A stretch of DNA of 64,000 nt from NCBI GenBank assembly GCA_965153455.1, contig OZ234495.1, forward strand, positions 18,596,875 through 18,660,874. Direction: 5' to 3'. Within the stretch, counting starts at the first letter, position 1. Each line of letters opens with the position of its first letter. This DNA is from Sphagnum compactum (Eukaryota > Bryophyta > Sphagnopsida > Sphagnales). The notes beneath the pieces are model-generated. The model saw only the letters and a list, made by a program, of their open reading frames with translations, had not been told where the DNA came from and did not search any database. Position numbers and translations under genes: made by a program. Below, piece after piece: positions 24,301 to 36,105 of this stretch.

Positions 24301-24833
24301 ATCAGTGTCAGAAGACTATTCCTCAGTGGCAGTTAATTGAGTTTCTGACAAAGTTTGCGGTTGGATAAACTTTCTTAATCCTTGCAGAATCCACGCTACC
24401 TCTCGAACTTCATTGCAGAGACATCAAGGATTCTACCGAGGAGAAGGGTAAATGGCTGGACTCTGCTTTACTCATTGGTCAGATATTGATTGGTCAAAAT
24501 GGTTCTTCCAGTAGATGATAGAAGTTGTAAGTTAATGCATTTACATCAGATTGCCAGGTGGTTACTGATTTGAGATTTCGGCAGAGCAGATGTGTGAAAG
24601 CAAAACAATGTCTCTCACTCCTTTGTTTGTCTCATCTGTATCTGATTTGTGGAGCAAATCTTTCTATTTTACAGAGCCGTTTGAGTGCAAAGGCACAACG
24701 GAAGATAGTGCGGGAGATCAAAACAGCCCGTGTTCTTGGCCTCATGCCGTTTACCTCAATGGGTCAAGCTCCCTTTCGGTTCATGCGATCCAGGTTAGAT
24801 GACAATGGTGCACCTCAGGGCTCTGAGTATTAA
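21358..24833 (+). CDS. mitochondrial-type ribosomal protein bS18 with long N-terminal extension
   Basis: Nuclear gene for a bacterial-type small-subunit ribosomal protein S18, most likely mitochondrial. Exons: 21358-21535, 21777-21908, 22385-22483, 22560-22595, 23296-23672, 24088-24189, 24388-24447, 24675-24833; 1143 nt, 380 aa, all phases consistent. The N-terminus (MTWARICSVRGALARRNLPY) is Arg-rich without acidic residues, like a mitochondrial presequence. A low-complexity and very acidic middle follows (GDSEEKGQWRQWVEQRLKG, then a Glu/Asp-rich stretch). From about residue 309 comes the S18 core: NPRYLSNFIAETSRILPRR and SRLSAKAQRKIVREIKTARV then LGLMPFT. It resembles the extended plant mitochondrial S18 family (Arabidopsis At1g07210 type). 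The exon 2 acceptor lies in a poor context, so that junction is the least certain. Confidence 0.85.
22670..23281 (+). repeat. ~70-bp direct repeat pair within bS18 intron 4
   Basis: Segments 22670-22738 and 23213-23281 are nearly identical (shared core TTTAATTGTTGTTGTGGAGA), 543 bp apart. The right copy forms the region just before the exon 5 acceptor. The left copy also ends in a pyrimidine-rich tract with an AG. The interval between them has no recognisable coding content. Confidence 0.8.
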
Positions 24834-25989
24834 CTAGAGCCAAACTCTTCTTCAGCTTCATTCCTGATTCAGGCACAGGGCTCAGCTTGGAACTATGCCC
24901 TCATAAAGACAAAGCATTACGCAATCTCTGCAGATCAAATTCATGGTCATGTTGGAAAACCTTGGAGGTAGTTGCAGGGTATCAGATATTGTAGCAAGAA
25001 TTATCCAGCAAATGATGTTCACAGTACTGGCCTTTGTCTTTGGCAGAGATTATGAAGCAATGGAAATTGTCCTTCACCTTTGTTTACATGTAACGGAGGT
25101 GCAAACTTAGAGTTTTCACTACAGTCGACTGAGTATTGGTGTTTCACAACATCAGTGATGATTTTGCAACCTTCAGATTACAGATTAGAAGGTTTAGGGA
25201 TTAGGGGTCTAGTCAGCAGAAACTTGCAATGAAAGTTAGATCTTGTGATGAGTGCGAGATAGATAAATGTGCCTTTGCATGTCCACAATAGTGCCCTGCT
25301 TGTTGTTATCCTTGATTGATTGCAAAGTTTGCTATGAAACCATATCTCTGTGAAACGTTCAGACAGTTGCTCAGGCACATATATCATGCATGTTTGGAGT
25401 GAGCAGAAGAGATGTGGTGATCTATGTTGAAAATCTTCTTTGCTGTTTCTTTGGATTCTGCACGGAATCATGCAACAATTTTGAACCCTCATGGGCCCCG
25501 CAAAGTTAGGATTGTGCTTGCTGCCATGTTGATTGCTTGCTCGTGTACAAAAGTTGAGAGCTGAAGGAAGAAGCTCCTGAACTTCCAGAACAGACATTGA
25601 AGATTTCCTGCTGCTTGAAAACCCAGCCATCATTCTTGCACTCAAAAGTGTTCTTCTTGAAGCCACGCTACTGTCGAGAAAAAACCCTTTCTGAGCTCCA
25701 AAAGTGGTGTTTTCTGCATCGCTGCGCTTCCTAAAACCTAAGCCCTCTAAACCTTGGGCTCTGCTGGAGCTTCAGCTTGTCGCATGCATTCTTTTTCTTG
25801 TAATCTGTCTGGACCCGCGCGCATCAAGGTGTACGCATCGGCTATCGCCTGGACCACCGCTGTGGCGACGGCGGAAGGCGAGGCGTAGCGGCGAAGAAGA
25901 AACAAAGGAGATATCTGCAAGGACTTGACGCAGCGACGGCTGCTGTACGCTCTTCTCCCTCACTTCCTCGGCTTCCTTCTCCCGCAGCC
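24834..25989. other. bS18 3' flank and PPR gene 5' region
   Basis: Contains the 3' end of the bS18 transcript and the leader/promoter of the PPR gene. On the minus strand a 162-codon open frame (25666-25178) begins with a Ser/Arg-rich, presequence-like MASRRTLLSARMMAGFSSSR. It could be the first exon of a small divergent gene, but the rest of the frame has no motif I know, so I do not call it. Confidence 0.4.
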
Positions 25990-28900
25990 ATGGTTAGGGT
26001 TTTGTATCTCCGGCAGAAACAGTCGGATGTGCTGCGGTTTTTGCTGCGAGTGAGATGCTGGGAGTACAAGCAGGTACGCTGCATCATTGTACAGCATGAT
26101 CCTGGTGGCGATAATGCAGCAGGAGCAGCAGCAGGGGCGGCAAAGATATGGGAGTCAAGGCCGATGTCTGTACTACACAAGATGGAGGAGCAAGGGATTC
26201 CGGTTGTGCACTCAACGTATGCCAAGCTTTTGCGGAGGTGCAGTGAGATGCGAGATCTGGTTGAAGGAAAGCAGGTATACAGCCATATGGTTCAAAGAGG
26301 ATTGCAGCCAAACATTTTCATAGGCAATGTATTGTTAGACATGTTTGTCAACAGTAGTGCAAGTGTGGAGGATGCAAGAGAAGTCTTCGACAACAAACTT
26401 GTTGAGAAAGATGTTGTCTCCTGGTCCACCATGATCACAGGATATGCTAAACATGGCCATGGGAAAGAGGCTTTTGAGCTATTCTGCTGCATGCTGCAAC
26501 AAGAAGGTGTGAAGCCAAACACAATCACCTACATGAGTGTTCTGAAAGCTTGCAGCAGCATCATCCCAAATGGCTTCGAATGTGGCGAACATGTCCATGC
26601 CCACATCATTGAATCAGGGTTTGAACCTGATGTTCGTGTTTGGACTTCTCTAATCAGCATGTATACGAGGTGTGGAAGAAGTGGCAAGGCTCTGGAAGTT
26701 TTCTACCACATGCAGAGACAAGGTGTAGAGCCAAACAAAGTCACATACATCAGCATTCTTAATGCATGTACCAGCAGCCCATCAGCTTTGGACTCGGGTA
26801 AGCAGATCCATGCAATGATCAGAAAATCAGGGTTGGATTCTGATGTGCGTGTTGGGACTGCACTTATCGGCATGTATGCTCAATCCGGTAGAAGTCAGGA
26901 AGCTTTTGAGGTGTTTTGCCATATACAGGAACAAGGAATGAAGCCAGATAAAATTACGTACATCAGCATGTTGAAGGCATGTTCCAGCCCAATAGCTCTC
27001 CAGTTGGGAAAGCAGGTACATGCCAGCTTAAGTAAATCCAGTTTTGGCTCTGATGTTCGTCTCGAAAACGCACTGATTGGCATGTATGTCAAGTGTGGGA
27101 GTGACAAGGATGCTTTCGATGTGTATCGCCACATGCAACAAAAAGGTGTACAGCGAAATAACTTCACTTACATGAGCATCCTAAATGCATGTAACAGCCC
27201 TGCAGCTTTGGAATGGGGAAAGGAGGTTCATGCGCATATAATGAACTCGGGATGGGACTCCGATGTTTGTGTGGGGAATGCTCTTATCAGCATGTATACA
27301 AAGTGTGGAGACAGTGCAGATGCATTTGAAGTGTTTCGTCGAATGGAACGTCAAGGTGTGGAGCCAGACAAATTTACTTACATAAAAATTCTGAATGCAT
27401 GTGCTAGCCCAGCTGCTCAAGAACGGGTAAAGCAGGTCCATGCCCGTATCAGGAATTCTGGTTTTGACTCTGATATTCGTCTTGGAAATGCACTTATATC
27501 CATGTATGTCAAGTGTGGGAGCAATAAAGATGCTTTTGAAGTGTTTTGCCACATACAACGACAAGGCTTGGAGCCAGATGAAATCACTTATATGTGTGTT
27601 TTGAATGCATGTGCCAGCCCACAGGCTCTGGAATGGGGAAAGCATGTCCATGCCCACATCAGAAAGTCCCGATTTGGCTCTGATGTTCGTGTGTGTAATG
27701 CACTTATTGGCATGTATGTCAAGTGTGGTAGAAATGATGATGCTTTTGAACTCTTTCGCCAAATGCAACAGGAAGGAATGGAGCTTAGCAATATCACTTA
27801 CATGAGCATTCTGAATGCCTGTACCAACCCATCAGCATTAGAATGGGGAAGAGAGGTCCATGCCCACATTGTGAATTCCGGACTCAAATGGGATGTGTGT
27901 GTGGGAACTGCTCTTATTAGTATGTATGCAAAGTGTGGGGCCAGTGCGGATGCTTTTAAAGTATACCGTGAATTGCAACAAGAAGGTGTGGGGTTGAACA
28001 GGGTCACGTACATCTGCATTCTCAAAGCATGTGCTAACCTAACAGCACTTGCCGAAGGCAGACAGTTAAACTTGAACATCATTGAAGCTGGATTAGGGGC
28101 TGATATCTGGATTCAGAATGCACTAATTGACATGTATGCAAAATGTGGGAGTCTTGTGGATGCACGCAAAGTATTTGACACAATGCCTCAAAGAGATGTT
28201 GTTTCATGGACTGTGATGATTGACGCACTTTCTCAGCATGGGTGTGGTGAAGAAGCCCTGGAACTTTTTGGACAAATGAAGGAGGATGGGGTTCAGCCAG
28301 ATGCAATAACATTCATAGGTGTTCTGTCTGCTTGTAGTCATGCAGGCTTAGTCAATGAAGGCCTTAGATACTTTAGTTCCATGTTCCAAGACCATGGCAT
28401 CATGCCTACAAGTACACACTATGGCTGCATGGTGGACCTTCTTGGCCGTGCAGGTCGTTTAAGGGAAGCAGAAGAATGCATCAAGAAAATGCCCAATGAA
28501 GCAAACCCTTCAATTTGGGCAGCCTTGCTTGGTGCTTGCAGAGTTTACTGCAATGTAAAGTTGGCAGAAAGTGCTGCAGCCCACTGGCTTAAATTGGAAC
28601 CAAAGAATGCCGCAGTCTATGTGCTGCTTTCACATGTCTATGCAGCAGCTGGCATGTGGGACAGTATAGTGGAGATTAGGAAATTGATGGAGGAGAGAGG
28701 TGTTCAAAAAGAGCCAGGGCGATGCTGGATTGAGGTTGAAGGGAAGATGCACACTTTTGTGGCAGATGACAGGACCCACTTGCAGGTAGAACAGATATAT
28801 GCTGAGCTAGAAACATTGAGTGTGCAGATGAAAGAGGCAGGTTATGTGCCAGACACTCGCTTTGTTGTGCATGACTTGGATGAACAGCAGAAGGAACGAG

Positions 28901-29121
28901 CTGTTTGCTACCACAGTGAAAAGCTGGCCATTGCATATGGTATCATCAGTACAGCTCCAGGGACACAGATCCGCATCTTCAAGAACCTTCGCATATGCTC
29001 TGACTGCCACACAGCCACCAAGTTCATTTCAAAGATTACTGGCCGAGAAATTGTAGCAAGAGATGGGAATCGCTTTCATCACTTCAACAATGGAGAGTGT
29101 TCTTGTGGTGAGTATTGGTGA
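25990..29121 (+). CDS. PPR-DYW organellar RNA editing factor, intronless, 1043 aa
   Basis: Pentatricopeptide repeat protein of the DYW class, predicted to bind a specific mitochondrial or plastid transcript and deaminate C to U. The start at 25990 gives an Arg-rich N-terminus compatible with organelle import. Typical motifs open and close the repeat tract ([17 protein letters not shown] near residue 140, [17 protein letters not shown] near 735). Between them lies a highly regular array of 70-residue doublets. E motifs follow ([20 protein letters not shown]), then the PG box ([20 protein letters not shown]) and the DYW deaminase domain. Zinc/catalytic residues are present: H975-S-E977, C1003-x2-C1006, and H1030 with C1037/C1039. 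The protein ends in GEYW instead of the usual GDYW. Lack of introns is normal for this family. The target RNA cannot be told by eye. Confidence 0.97.
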   Translation: MVRVLYLRQKQSDVLRFLLRVRCWEYKQVRCIIVQHDPGGDNAAGAAAGAAKIWESRPMSVLHKMEEQGIPVVHSTYAKLLRRCSEMRDLVEGKQVYSHMVQRGLQPNIFIGNVLLDMFVNSSASVEDAREVFDNKLVEKDVVSWSTMITGYAKHGHGKEAFELFCCMLQQEGVKPNTITYMSVLKACSSIIPNGFECGEHVHAHIIESGFEPDVRVWTSLISMYTRCGRSGKALEVFYHMQRQGVEPNKVTYISILNACTSSPSALDSGKQIHAMIRKSGLDSDVRVGTALIGMYAQSGRSQEAFEVFCHIQEQGMKPDKITYISMLKACSSPIALQLGKQVHASLSKSSFGSDVRLENALIGMYVKCGSDKDAFDVYRHMQQKGVQRNNFTYMSILNACNSPAALEWGKEVHAHIMNSGWDSDVCVGNALISMYTKCGDSADAFEVFRRMERQGVEPDKFTYIKILNACASPAAQERVKQVHARIRNSGFDSDIRLGNALISMYVKCGSNKDAFEVFCHIQRQGLEPDEITYMCVLNACASPQALEWGKHVHAHIRKSRFGSDVRVCNALIGMYVKCGRNDDAFELFRQMQQEGMELSNITYMSILNACTNPSALEWGREVHAHIVNSGLKWDVCVGTALISMYAKCGASADAFKVYRELQQEGVGLNRVTYICILKACANLTALAEGRQLNLNIIEAGLGADIWIQNALIDMYAKCGSLVDARKVFDTMPQRDVVSWTVMIDALSQHGCGEEALELFGQMKEDGVQPDAITFIGVLSACSHAGLVNEGLRYFSSMFQDHGIMPTSTHYGCMVDLLGRAGRLREAEECIKKMPNEANPSIWAALLGACRVYCNVKLAESAAAHWLKLEPKNAAVYVLLSHVYAAAGMWDSIVEIRKLMEERGVQKEPGRCWIEVEGKMHTFVADDRTHLQVEQIYAELETLSVQMKEAGYVPDTRFVVHDLDEQQKERAVCYHSEKLAIAYGIISTAPGTQIRIFKNLRICSDCHTATKFISKITGREIVARDGNRFHHFNNGECSCGEYW

Positions 29122-32100
29122 TGACTGATTGAAGTGTAGATCAGAGGAACTCTCTTCCCTTAGAAGCAAGAAATTGTTCATTTTTTTTCATTCACAATAC
29201 TCTGGCCAGTTTACATGCCAGTATATCAAGCATGTGTTGATGGAGCAGTGTGGCCAATTTCTCCTGTCTATAGTATTGCTGCAGCGAAATGCTGTGATGT
29301 GACATAGCAACCTGGAATGTTTAGCACTCTAAACACCAACCTTAGTCCTTGAAAAGGATTGCATCCAAGTTTAGAGGTTCTGGTGATTCTGTTAGGAATG
29401 TGCCCAACCCAATGGTGTCAGGACTACTGTGCAAGTCAGCTGAACTTTTGCTCATTGCATTCATGTAGAAAGAAGATGAGAGCTCCTGAATGAGTAATGG
29501 CAGCTATAATTGAGAACCACGTGTGATTCTCAGTTTTGGGTTGCAGGGTTGAGAAATTTTTGTGATTCTCTAGTTTTGGTTTTGGGGGTGAAGAGAGAAC
29601 AACTATGAGAGAAAATATCTTCCTGTTGAAAGAAATCATCAGGTCACTGTCAATGGAAGGAACAGACTACAGACTTTTGGTTCATGAAGATGGAGCATTT
29701 GGTGTTTCAAGCATTGCAGTAGAAAGTAGATGTTCAAAGCATGTACTTGTGATGGATGCAAGAACTCTGGGGCCAAGAGGTAGTCATTTCTTGGACATGT
29801 TGTCAAGGTCATCATCATGTCCATTGCCTGATGAAACATTTGTGGCAATTTTGAGTTTGTCTACTTTTATGGCAATTCGATGCAAGAACGAGGTTGTTTT
29901 TTCTAACAGTCAACTGGGTGCAGCACAGGGGAAGGGCAGGTCCATAGGGACTGGGGCGTCATGTTGTTCGCTGGCACAGGAACTAGGGCAGTAACCCAAG
30001 TTCTCATGCTATAGAACAACACGGCACTGGATGGGAGTTGCCCTTTCCCCAACATAAGAAACTAACATCAATTGAACCTGCCAACCCTGAAGGCAGGTTA
30101 CAAATCTGTTACGTGCCTCGGTAGCGAGGATGAAGATTATGCTCTGTAAGGGAAAATTTAGTTCAGGTTTTGTGTGAGTTGGAACTTGTGCTCTCACATT
30201 CTCTTCGGTGTAACACAAATGGGCAAAGTATTGGGTAAAAGTCTATCTTTAGACCAACCTCTTGAGGAGGTACAAGATAAGTGTCTTAAAATGTGGCCGG
30301 TGGTACCACAATCAAGGTTTTCTTTCCAATTGTGTGATATCAAAATTTTGGCAAATGTTTCCAAAAAACTAGTTGAATTTACACTATGAAACAATGTACA
30401 AAAATTTCCCTTTTTTGGGTTAAAAAAAACAACAAAATTTTCCAGGAAACATATAGAAGAACTCTCTGACCACAATATCACCTCATCAACATTCAAACAT
30501 AGTGCGTGTGTAATATGCCTTTCTATAATATGTCATCCCGTGTCATTTTTTATAATTTAAAAGAGTTGCCCTAGAAGGTGAAAAAGACTGGGTATTTAAT
30601 TGCCTATGCAAGTACACAGGTTACGTGAATAGTTGACACATGTCAACACATCTACAATGCTAAGGTTCAAGAGTGACGCCATAGCCGTCTTATCCTTGGA
30701 TGAAAAGTCTTGTAATTAGCTTGTAGATGTGAATATTTTTCAAGGTCGGCCATCCTATAGCCATACTACAACAATGTGAATTAGATCAATGAAACTAATT
30801 GACTATGGACTATTGACAAATGAAAAAATTAACATTTGCAAAGGTGTGTGGACCATTACATTACATATAGTAAAGGACGTCATGGTCGTTTTTCGTGAAG
30901 CTTTCCATCCATCCATCCATCCTGTCATCCATTCATGGATGGCATCACTGCAGCCCATGTGGTTAAGATTTTGCTATACGCGTAGAAATAGTCACATTAT
31001 ATAGTAGCGTTTTTTTTTTTTCTTGGCGAAATTTCGCCAACTGGCCATAAAAAAAAACCCAATGCGACCTCTAGGAAGGAATTTAAAAAAAGGACTTCCA
31101 GAAAATTCGCCAGATTTCTTAGAAATAAAAGGAAATAAAAGGAAAAATTCACCAGATTTAGACAGTGAGTCCATGTAGCTCGCCTAGATTTAGGCAGATT
31201 GCAGAATTTTGTGGGAAGATTGTAGTGTTGGGAGGTTCCTTTTTTTTGACTTTGAGATCAATGGGCAAAGCAAAGGGCATGTGTATACATTGGATTGATA
31301 ACTTTCAAAAATCAAATAATCAGACTTAGTCATTAATCAATGGTTCTCAAAAATCATAGAACTAGTTTTTGACTTTAATTAGGGTTCTAAAAAATCAAAG
31401 AACTAGGTCAAAGAGCATACTTTATATCCTTTATTATTTGCTGATTATTTCATGAATCTTGTTGGTTCTTTGAAATTGCAAAAGCCCATCACCAAATACT
31501 TTTTCAATATGCAATATTTCAAAATTCTGGACCCAAAGGTTTTTTTTATTATGAAAACTTCCAAAAACTTGAAAGCAAAGGTGCTTTGAATCTTTCTTAA
31601 AAAAATAAATTTGAAATTGAATGTTGGTAACAAAATCAAAAAATTGCACAATAGTTGCTTGAGGCACAACTAGGAGGTCATTCTAAGGGTTGTTGTGGAA
31701 GCATGCACACAATGGACAATTAAAAAACAAGTACAAAACACTCCTAACACTTTGGATGCTTTAGGCCATGCAAGCTTTCAGTGTGAGCAAATGTCAAACT
31801 TGTCGAAAAGAAAATTATTGAAATTTTGAAGCTTGGTAAGATGATTCTTCAATCAAGAGACTTGAAAAAAGGTTGTCATAGAAGAATGCCTCACTCATGA
31901 GGAGGATTGAAAATTTCTTGCTTACCAATATGAACATTGGAGTTTTTAAATCACTTTTACTTAGCGTTGAAAAATGATGAACAATTTATGTGGTTTTCGT
32001 GTCTACGCTTTGAGTTGAAGGGGATTGAAAAAGGGTTTACTAAGAAAGAGAGAGGAGCTCAAGGCATTCTTTTGCAGAGTTGCTATAAAATGGATAAATG

Positions 32101-32263
32101 TTGATAAAATAAAATAACCAAATCAAGATAATGTGTTATGTAACACATTATGTAACATTTAACAAAATAAAGTAATATCACATCACTAAAAACAAAATCA
32201 CTAGTACACAAATTTGTTGACATCGTAACATAACATATGTTATTATAGACTTTTCGTGTATAT
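29122..32263. other. PPR 3' flank and AT-rich intergenic DNA
   Basis: The start should hold the PPR 3' untranslated region. I see a (TCCA)n run at about 30905-30930 and A/T-rich runs near 31010-31080. Open frames at 29605-29994 and 31434-31669 lack any known motif and look like chance. No RNA gene is seen. Confidence 0.5.
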
Positions 32264-32638
32264 GAGATTTCATACCCAACCCATATTCACATGCAAGTGT
32301 TAGATTTTGTAATGCCATGGACAAACATGATATGTTATGAGATTTCATACCCAACCCATATTCACATGCAAGTGTTAGATTTTGTAATGCCATGGACAAA
32401 CATGATATGTTATGAGATTTCATAATCAACCCATATTCACATGTAATTGTTAGATTTTGTAATGCCATGGACAAACATGATATGTTATGAGATTTCATAA
32501 CCAACCCATATTCACATGTAAGTGTTAGATTTTGTAATGCCATGGACAAACATGATATGTTATGAGATTTCATAACCAACCCATATTCACATGTTAGTGT
32601 TAGATTTCGTAATGCCATGGACAAACATGATATGTTAT
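32264..32638. repeat. 75-bp minisatellite, five copies
   Basis: Five tandem units of exactly 75 bp start at 32264, 32339, 32414, 32489 and 32564, each beginning GAGATTTCATA and containing CCATGGACAAACATGATATG. Units differ by a few substitutions and no indels. Because 75 is a multiple of three the minus strand is open through the array, giving a repetitive 25-residue pattern; I regard that as a by-product. Confidence 0.95.
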
Positions 32639-33049
32639 GAGAAAAGCAACCAAAACCCAACAAACAAAATCAATAAGCAACAAAAAGAACCAACAAGCAA
32701 ATGAAGAGAAAATTGACACTTAGAAAAACAACGATAACTTAATAAACAAAACAAAACAAAAACTTAAATGAAAAGTTGAACTATTGTACAAATCAACAAC
32801 CAAGCCATTAGTTTTGGTTTAAATGCAAAAGCAAAAACTGACAATCCGAGCAACAAATAGCAAACAACAAAGAACAAATAAATAACTAACAAAACAAATT
32901 GAAGTGTGAATAATCAACTAGTGTGATTTATTTAATTTGAATAATCAATTAAAGGGTGCACCCATCAAGAGGAATCCATTTTTTTATTGTGCAAATATAT
33001 GCTTTTTATTACAAGCATTGGTTCCTACATAAATTTACTAGCCCAAAGC

Positions 33050-33617
33050 TCCTAGGTCAACCTTCCACGTCATCAGTCCAGTCAAGACATTCCTACCTAC
33101 ATCAGCCCCAATCTCTGCCACATCAGTAGTCCAGCTCGTTCCTCCATCAGCCCCAATCGTTGCCACGTCGTCCGTCAGTCAAGTTGGGTTCCTACTTACG
33201 TCAGCGCCAATCGCTACTACGTCATCATCAGTCCAGTCGTTCCCTACAAAAAACACGTGGCGAGAATGCCACAAGTCTTTTCCGTGACGTGGCACGCTAT
33301 TTCCTCCACGTGTCAAGCGGGAGCTTGTTCCAACCCCGACACGTAAGCCGAAGGAAAGAACCTCTCGACAAAGGAACCAGCTCTTATTCCTTCTTTCCCT
33401 CTTCTCGTTCGTCTTCCCATTTTCTTCGATCCGAGCGCAATTTCGTAATCGATCATCGCATCGACAAAGATTTCTGCACAAAATTTCAACGAAATCTTGG
33501 TGGAATCGTTTTTGGTGGTAATCAGCGAGCGAATTTTCGTCGATTTTCGGCCAATTTTGTTGTTTTTTTTTCTGTTTGTTTGTTAGAGGTCCGGTGTCGT
33601 AGTGTTAGGGGGGGAGA
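33050..33617 (+). promoter_or_regulatory. ACGT-rich (ABRE/G-box) promoter of the LEA-like gene
   Basis: Upstream of the LEA-like start codon (33618) are at least eight ACGT-core sites. They lie at 33065-33071, 33164-33169, 33198-33205, 33218-33223, 33253-33261 (ACACGTGGC), 33286-33293 (GACGTGGC), 33306-33314 (CCACGTGTC) and 33339-33348. The last four sites in this list are close to ABA-response elements or G-boxes. The first four sit in diverged ~50-bp direct repeats (about 33050-33245) that share CATCAGCCCCAATC and end in TTCC. Such clusters are typical of ABA- or stress-induced LEA promoters; induction is inferred. Confidence 0.65.
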
Positions 33618-36105
33618 ATGGCGATCATCGACGGCAAGAGAGCGTTGGTTTTGCTGCTGCTGCTGGGATTGGTGGCCGTCGCTGTCGCTGACGGCGTTAA
33701 GGCTGAGGAGGTGAGCAGTGCCGCTAAGAGTAAAGCTGCGCAGGAGGCGCAAGGGACTGCGGCGTCGTGGACTGACTGGGCCAAGGAGAAACTGCATGTG
33801 GTGACTGATACCACATCCAAGTAAGACTGGATATGCTCTTGCATGTTCTTGTGTGTTCTCGTGCGTTTTTGTGCGTTTTCCTGTGTTTTTGTGAGTTTTT
33901 GTTTGCTTTCTTTCTTTCTTTTTGGCAATCAAAGGAACATACATATATTGGCTTAAGAACTGGAATGACTTGTTAATACTGGAGAATCTGGACGAGTGTC
34001 GCATGAAAGAAAGAATGGCGGAATGATGACGGACATCAGAACTCGGTCTTGTAACTCGGTGCGGAAGTGGTGATGATGATCCAGTCTTTGCCGTCAATCT
34101 TCTCCACTTTTCACATCCTATGGACTGACATGTCGGGGGGGAGATATGTTCTTGTATCGGGTCCAAGCTCCATGGATTTTTTACGATCTTCAAGACTGAA
34201 AAGCAAATCCTCAAGATTTGCACATAATATTGTATCAAAGTCCAACAAGAAGCTCCATGGATTTTTTCATGATCTTCGAGACTCAAAAAAATCCTCAAGA
34301 TTTGCAATTACTTGTGCTGAAAGTAGCACAAGTACTTTCAGCTTTTCATATGTGCAACATCATGCAACATCATCTTGGCCTGTTTCTGTCATGAGAAATG
34401 GTGGAACATTGTGAAGTGACTGACCCTTACATGCTGAGTGCTTTCAAAGCATTATGAATGGTTAAAAGGCAACAGGTCTACTGTTCCTTTTGTGAGCAGT
34501 AGGTCTGGAATTTGTTTAGACAATTTTATGTGCATATGAGTCTTTTCGTTGATTGCAATTCTTGCATTTCTTTTTTGTGTTTTGTATATTCCTACTCTTT
34601 GTGCAATTTTCATGTGCTTGTGTATCATCTAGACATAGGGAGGATGATCGGATGTTCAATTGCCTTTTTTGAAATGCTGAGTAAAATGTAAGCATGTGAT
34701 AGATGGAACTGCAGTCACTCAGGCCCATATGACAAGACTTCTTTTGTTGATTGAATGTATCAATGGGCATCTGAGACACATTTTTTTTTGCAGAGAGTCA
34801 AATGAAAACATTAAGGGTGCAAAGGGAGCTGCAAATCAGGCAGGCAACACCGCCTCAGGTATAATGTCTCTCATCTGACAGTGTTTATTTGGAAACCTTC
34901 AAGTCAAAACTAAATGCTAGATCTTGCTCGACTGGCAGCCGAGTTTACACATTGTGAGGGCTTAGGTTTTTGTGATTAGAAGTGTTTTGATTGTTTTTCA
35001 ACTAAAGAGCAGTGACTGGGCCAGAGGATGGTGAAGAGATATCCTGTGTTTGTCCTTGATTTTGGGTTGGCCCTCTTGGGATGTCAAGATACATAAAAAT
35101 TGGGCAGATTTCTGCAGATTTGTATTTTACAAGTACCTCAGAAAGCACAATCTTCCTCCTAGCCTTCCAGGCATCTTACAGATCTTTATGGTACTGATAG
35201 GTTGGTCATAAGGTTGGACAAGATGACAGATAAAAGTTTTGTCAGGTTTCTATGTTAGAGAAGGACTGGTCTGGAATCACAATTTTATTGTTTGAGGGCA
35301 TGGGAATGAAGGAGCAATGGGGCCAGGCCCTCAAACAAAGAAACCCTGATGGACCTGCCCTTCCCAATGTAAAAACCTGACAAAGTTTTCATCTGCCAGA
35401 TTGTCAGCACCTGTTAGATTTGTTAAGAGAGCTAGGAGGCTAGGAGAAGGTTTTGCTTCATGTGATACCTCAAGTACATAGGTAAAATCAGGTTGGGGTT
35501 TTACATTCCTCATGTTGCAGTCTATTGGCAGTGGCTTCATTCTCGCTATCAAAGCTAGCATAAGCAAAGTCACTCTCAAGGTCGACAGTCTAGACAGCTG
35601 CATGTTTGCAAGGTGTTCTATATGAGTGTTGTAGCTTCAGCATGAGTTTTGACATTTGAAGGTCTGTGGTGGCCTTGTTCTAGTTGTAAAAAATTTCACA
35701 AATGCTGCTTATTTTACATAAACATGGGTTCTTTTCTGGTTCACAGGAATAACTGACATTGGAAAGGCAAAAGTTGCCGATGTTTCAGCCAAGTTACAAG
35801 AAGGATATGAGTATGCCAAGAGTACAGGCAATGAGGCTGCTGCTAAAGCTTATGTGACAGCTAAAGCAGCCATTGATAAGGCTTATGAAGCAGCAGGTGT
35901 AGCTAGTGAGAAGACCATGCAGTCAACTGATGCAGCCAGAGGGAAGTCACAGGGGGCATTTGAGTCAACAAAGCAGAAGCTGGAGGAGCAGTATGAAGCA
36001 GCCAAGGAAGTATTGAATGAGCAACTGAAGGCAGCATCCAAGCTGGCCAGTGATGTTGGTGAGCATGTGAAGCATATGGCTGGCAGTGGCCATGAGGAGT
36101 TGTAG
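33618..36105 (+). CDS. secreted LEA-like alanine/lysine-rich helical protein
   Basis: Three coding exons (33618-33820, 34794-34858, 35747-36105) give 627 nt and 208 aa, with matching phases. The N-terminus is a clear signal peptide (GKRALVLLLLLGLVAVAVAD). The rest is hydrophilic, rich in Ala, Lys, Glu and Gln, with no Cys. It is built of short helix-forming stretches such as AAKAYVTAKAAIDKAYEAAG and KQKLEEQYEAAKEVLNEQLK. This composition is that of group 3/LEA_4-type late embryogenesis abundant proteins, which protect membranes and proteins during drying. A signal peptide without an ER-retention motif (C-terminus GHEEL) suggests entry to the secretory pathway. The exact family is uncertain because such sequences converge, but the ACGT-rich promoter fits desiccation or ABA control. 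Confidence 0.8.
34168..34304 (+). repeat. short tandem duplication in LEA-like intron 1
   Basis: AGCTCCATGGATTTTTT followed by a GATCTTC-AGACT / TCCTCAAGATTTGCA pattern occurs at about 34168-34226 and again at 34250-34304. It is a diverged tandem copy about 82 bp apart in the first intron. Confidence 0.7.

Noticed and set aside
25178-25666. 162-codon minus-strand frame with a presequence-like start
   Set aside because: Only the first ~20 residues look gene-like. The remainder has no known motif and I could not find downstream exons, so it is mentioned but not called.
27181-28082. Antisense open frames within the PPR gene
   Set aside because: They mirror the PPR coding strand and repeat with the same 210-bp period, so they are shadows.
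29605-29994. 129-codon frame after the PPR gene
   Set aside because: No motif, and it lies in the likely 3' untranslated region or spacer; chance is the better explanation.
32178-32663. 161-codon minus-strand frame with 25-residue repeats
   Set aside because: It is the translation of a 75-bp minisatellite in intergenic DNA, with no start context or other support.
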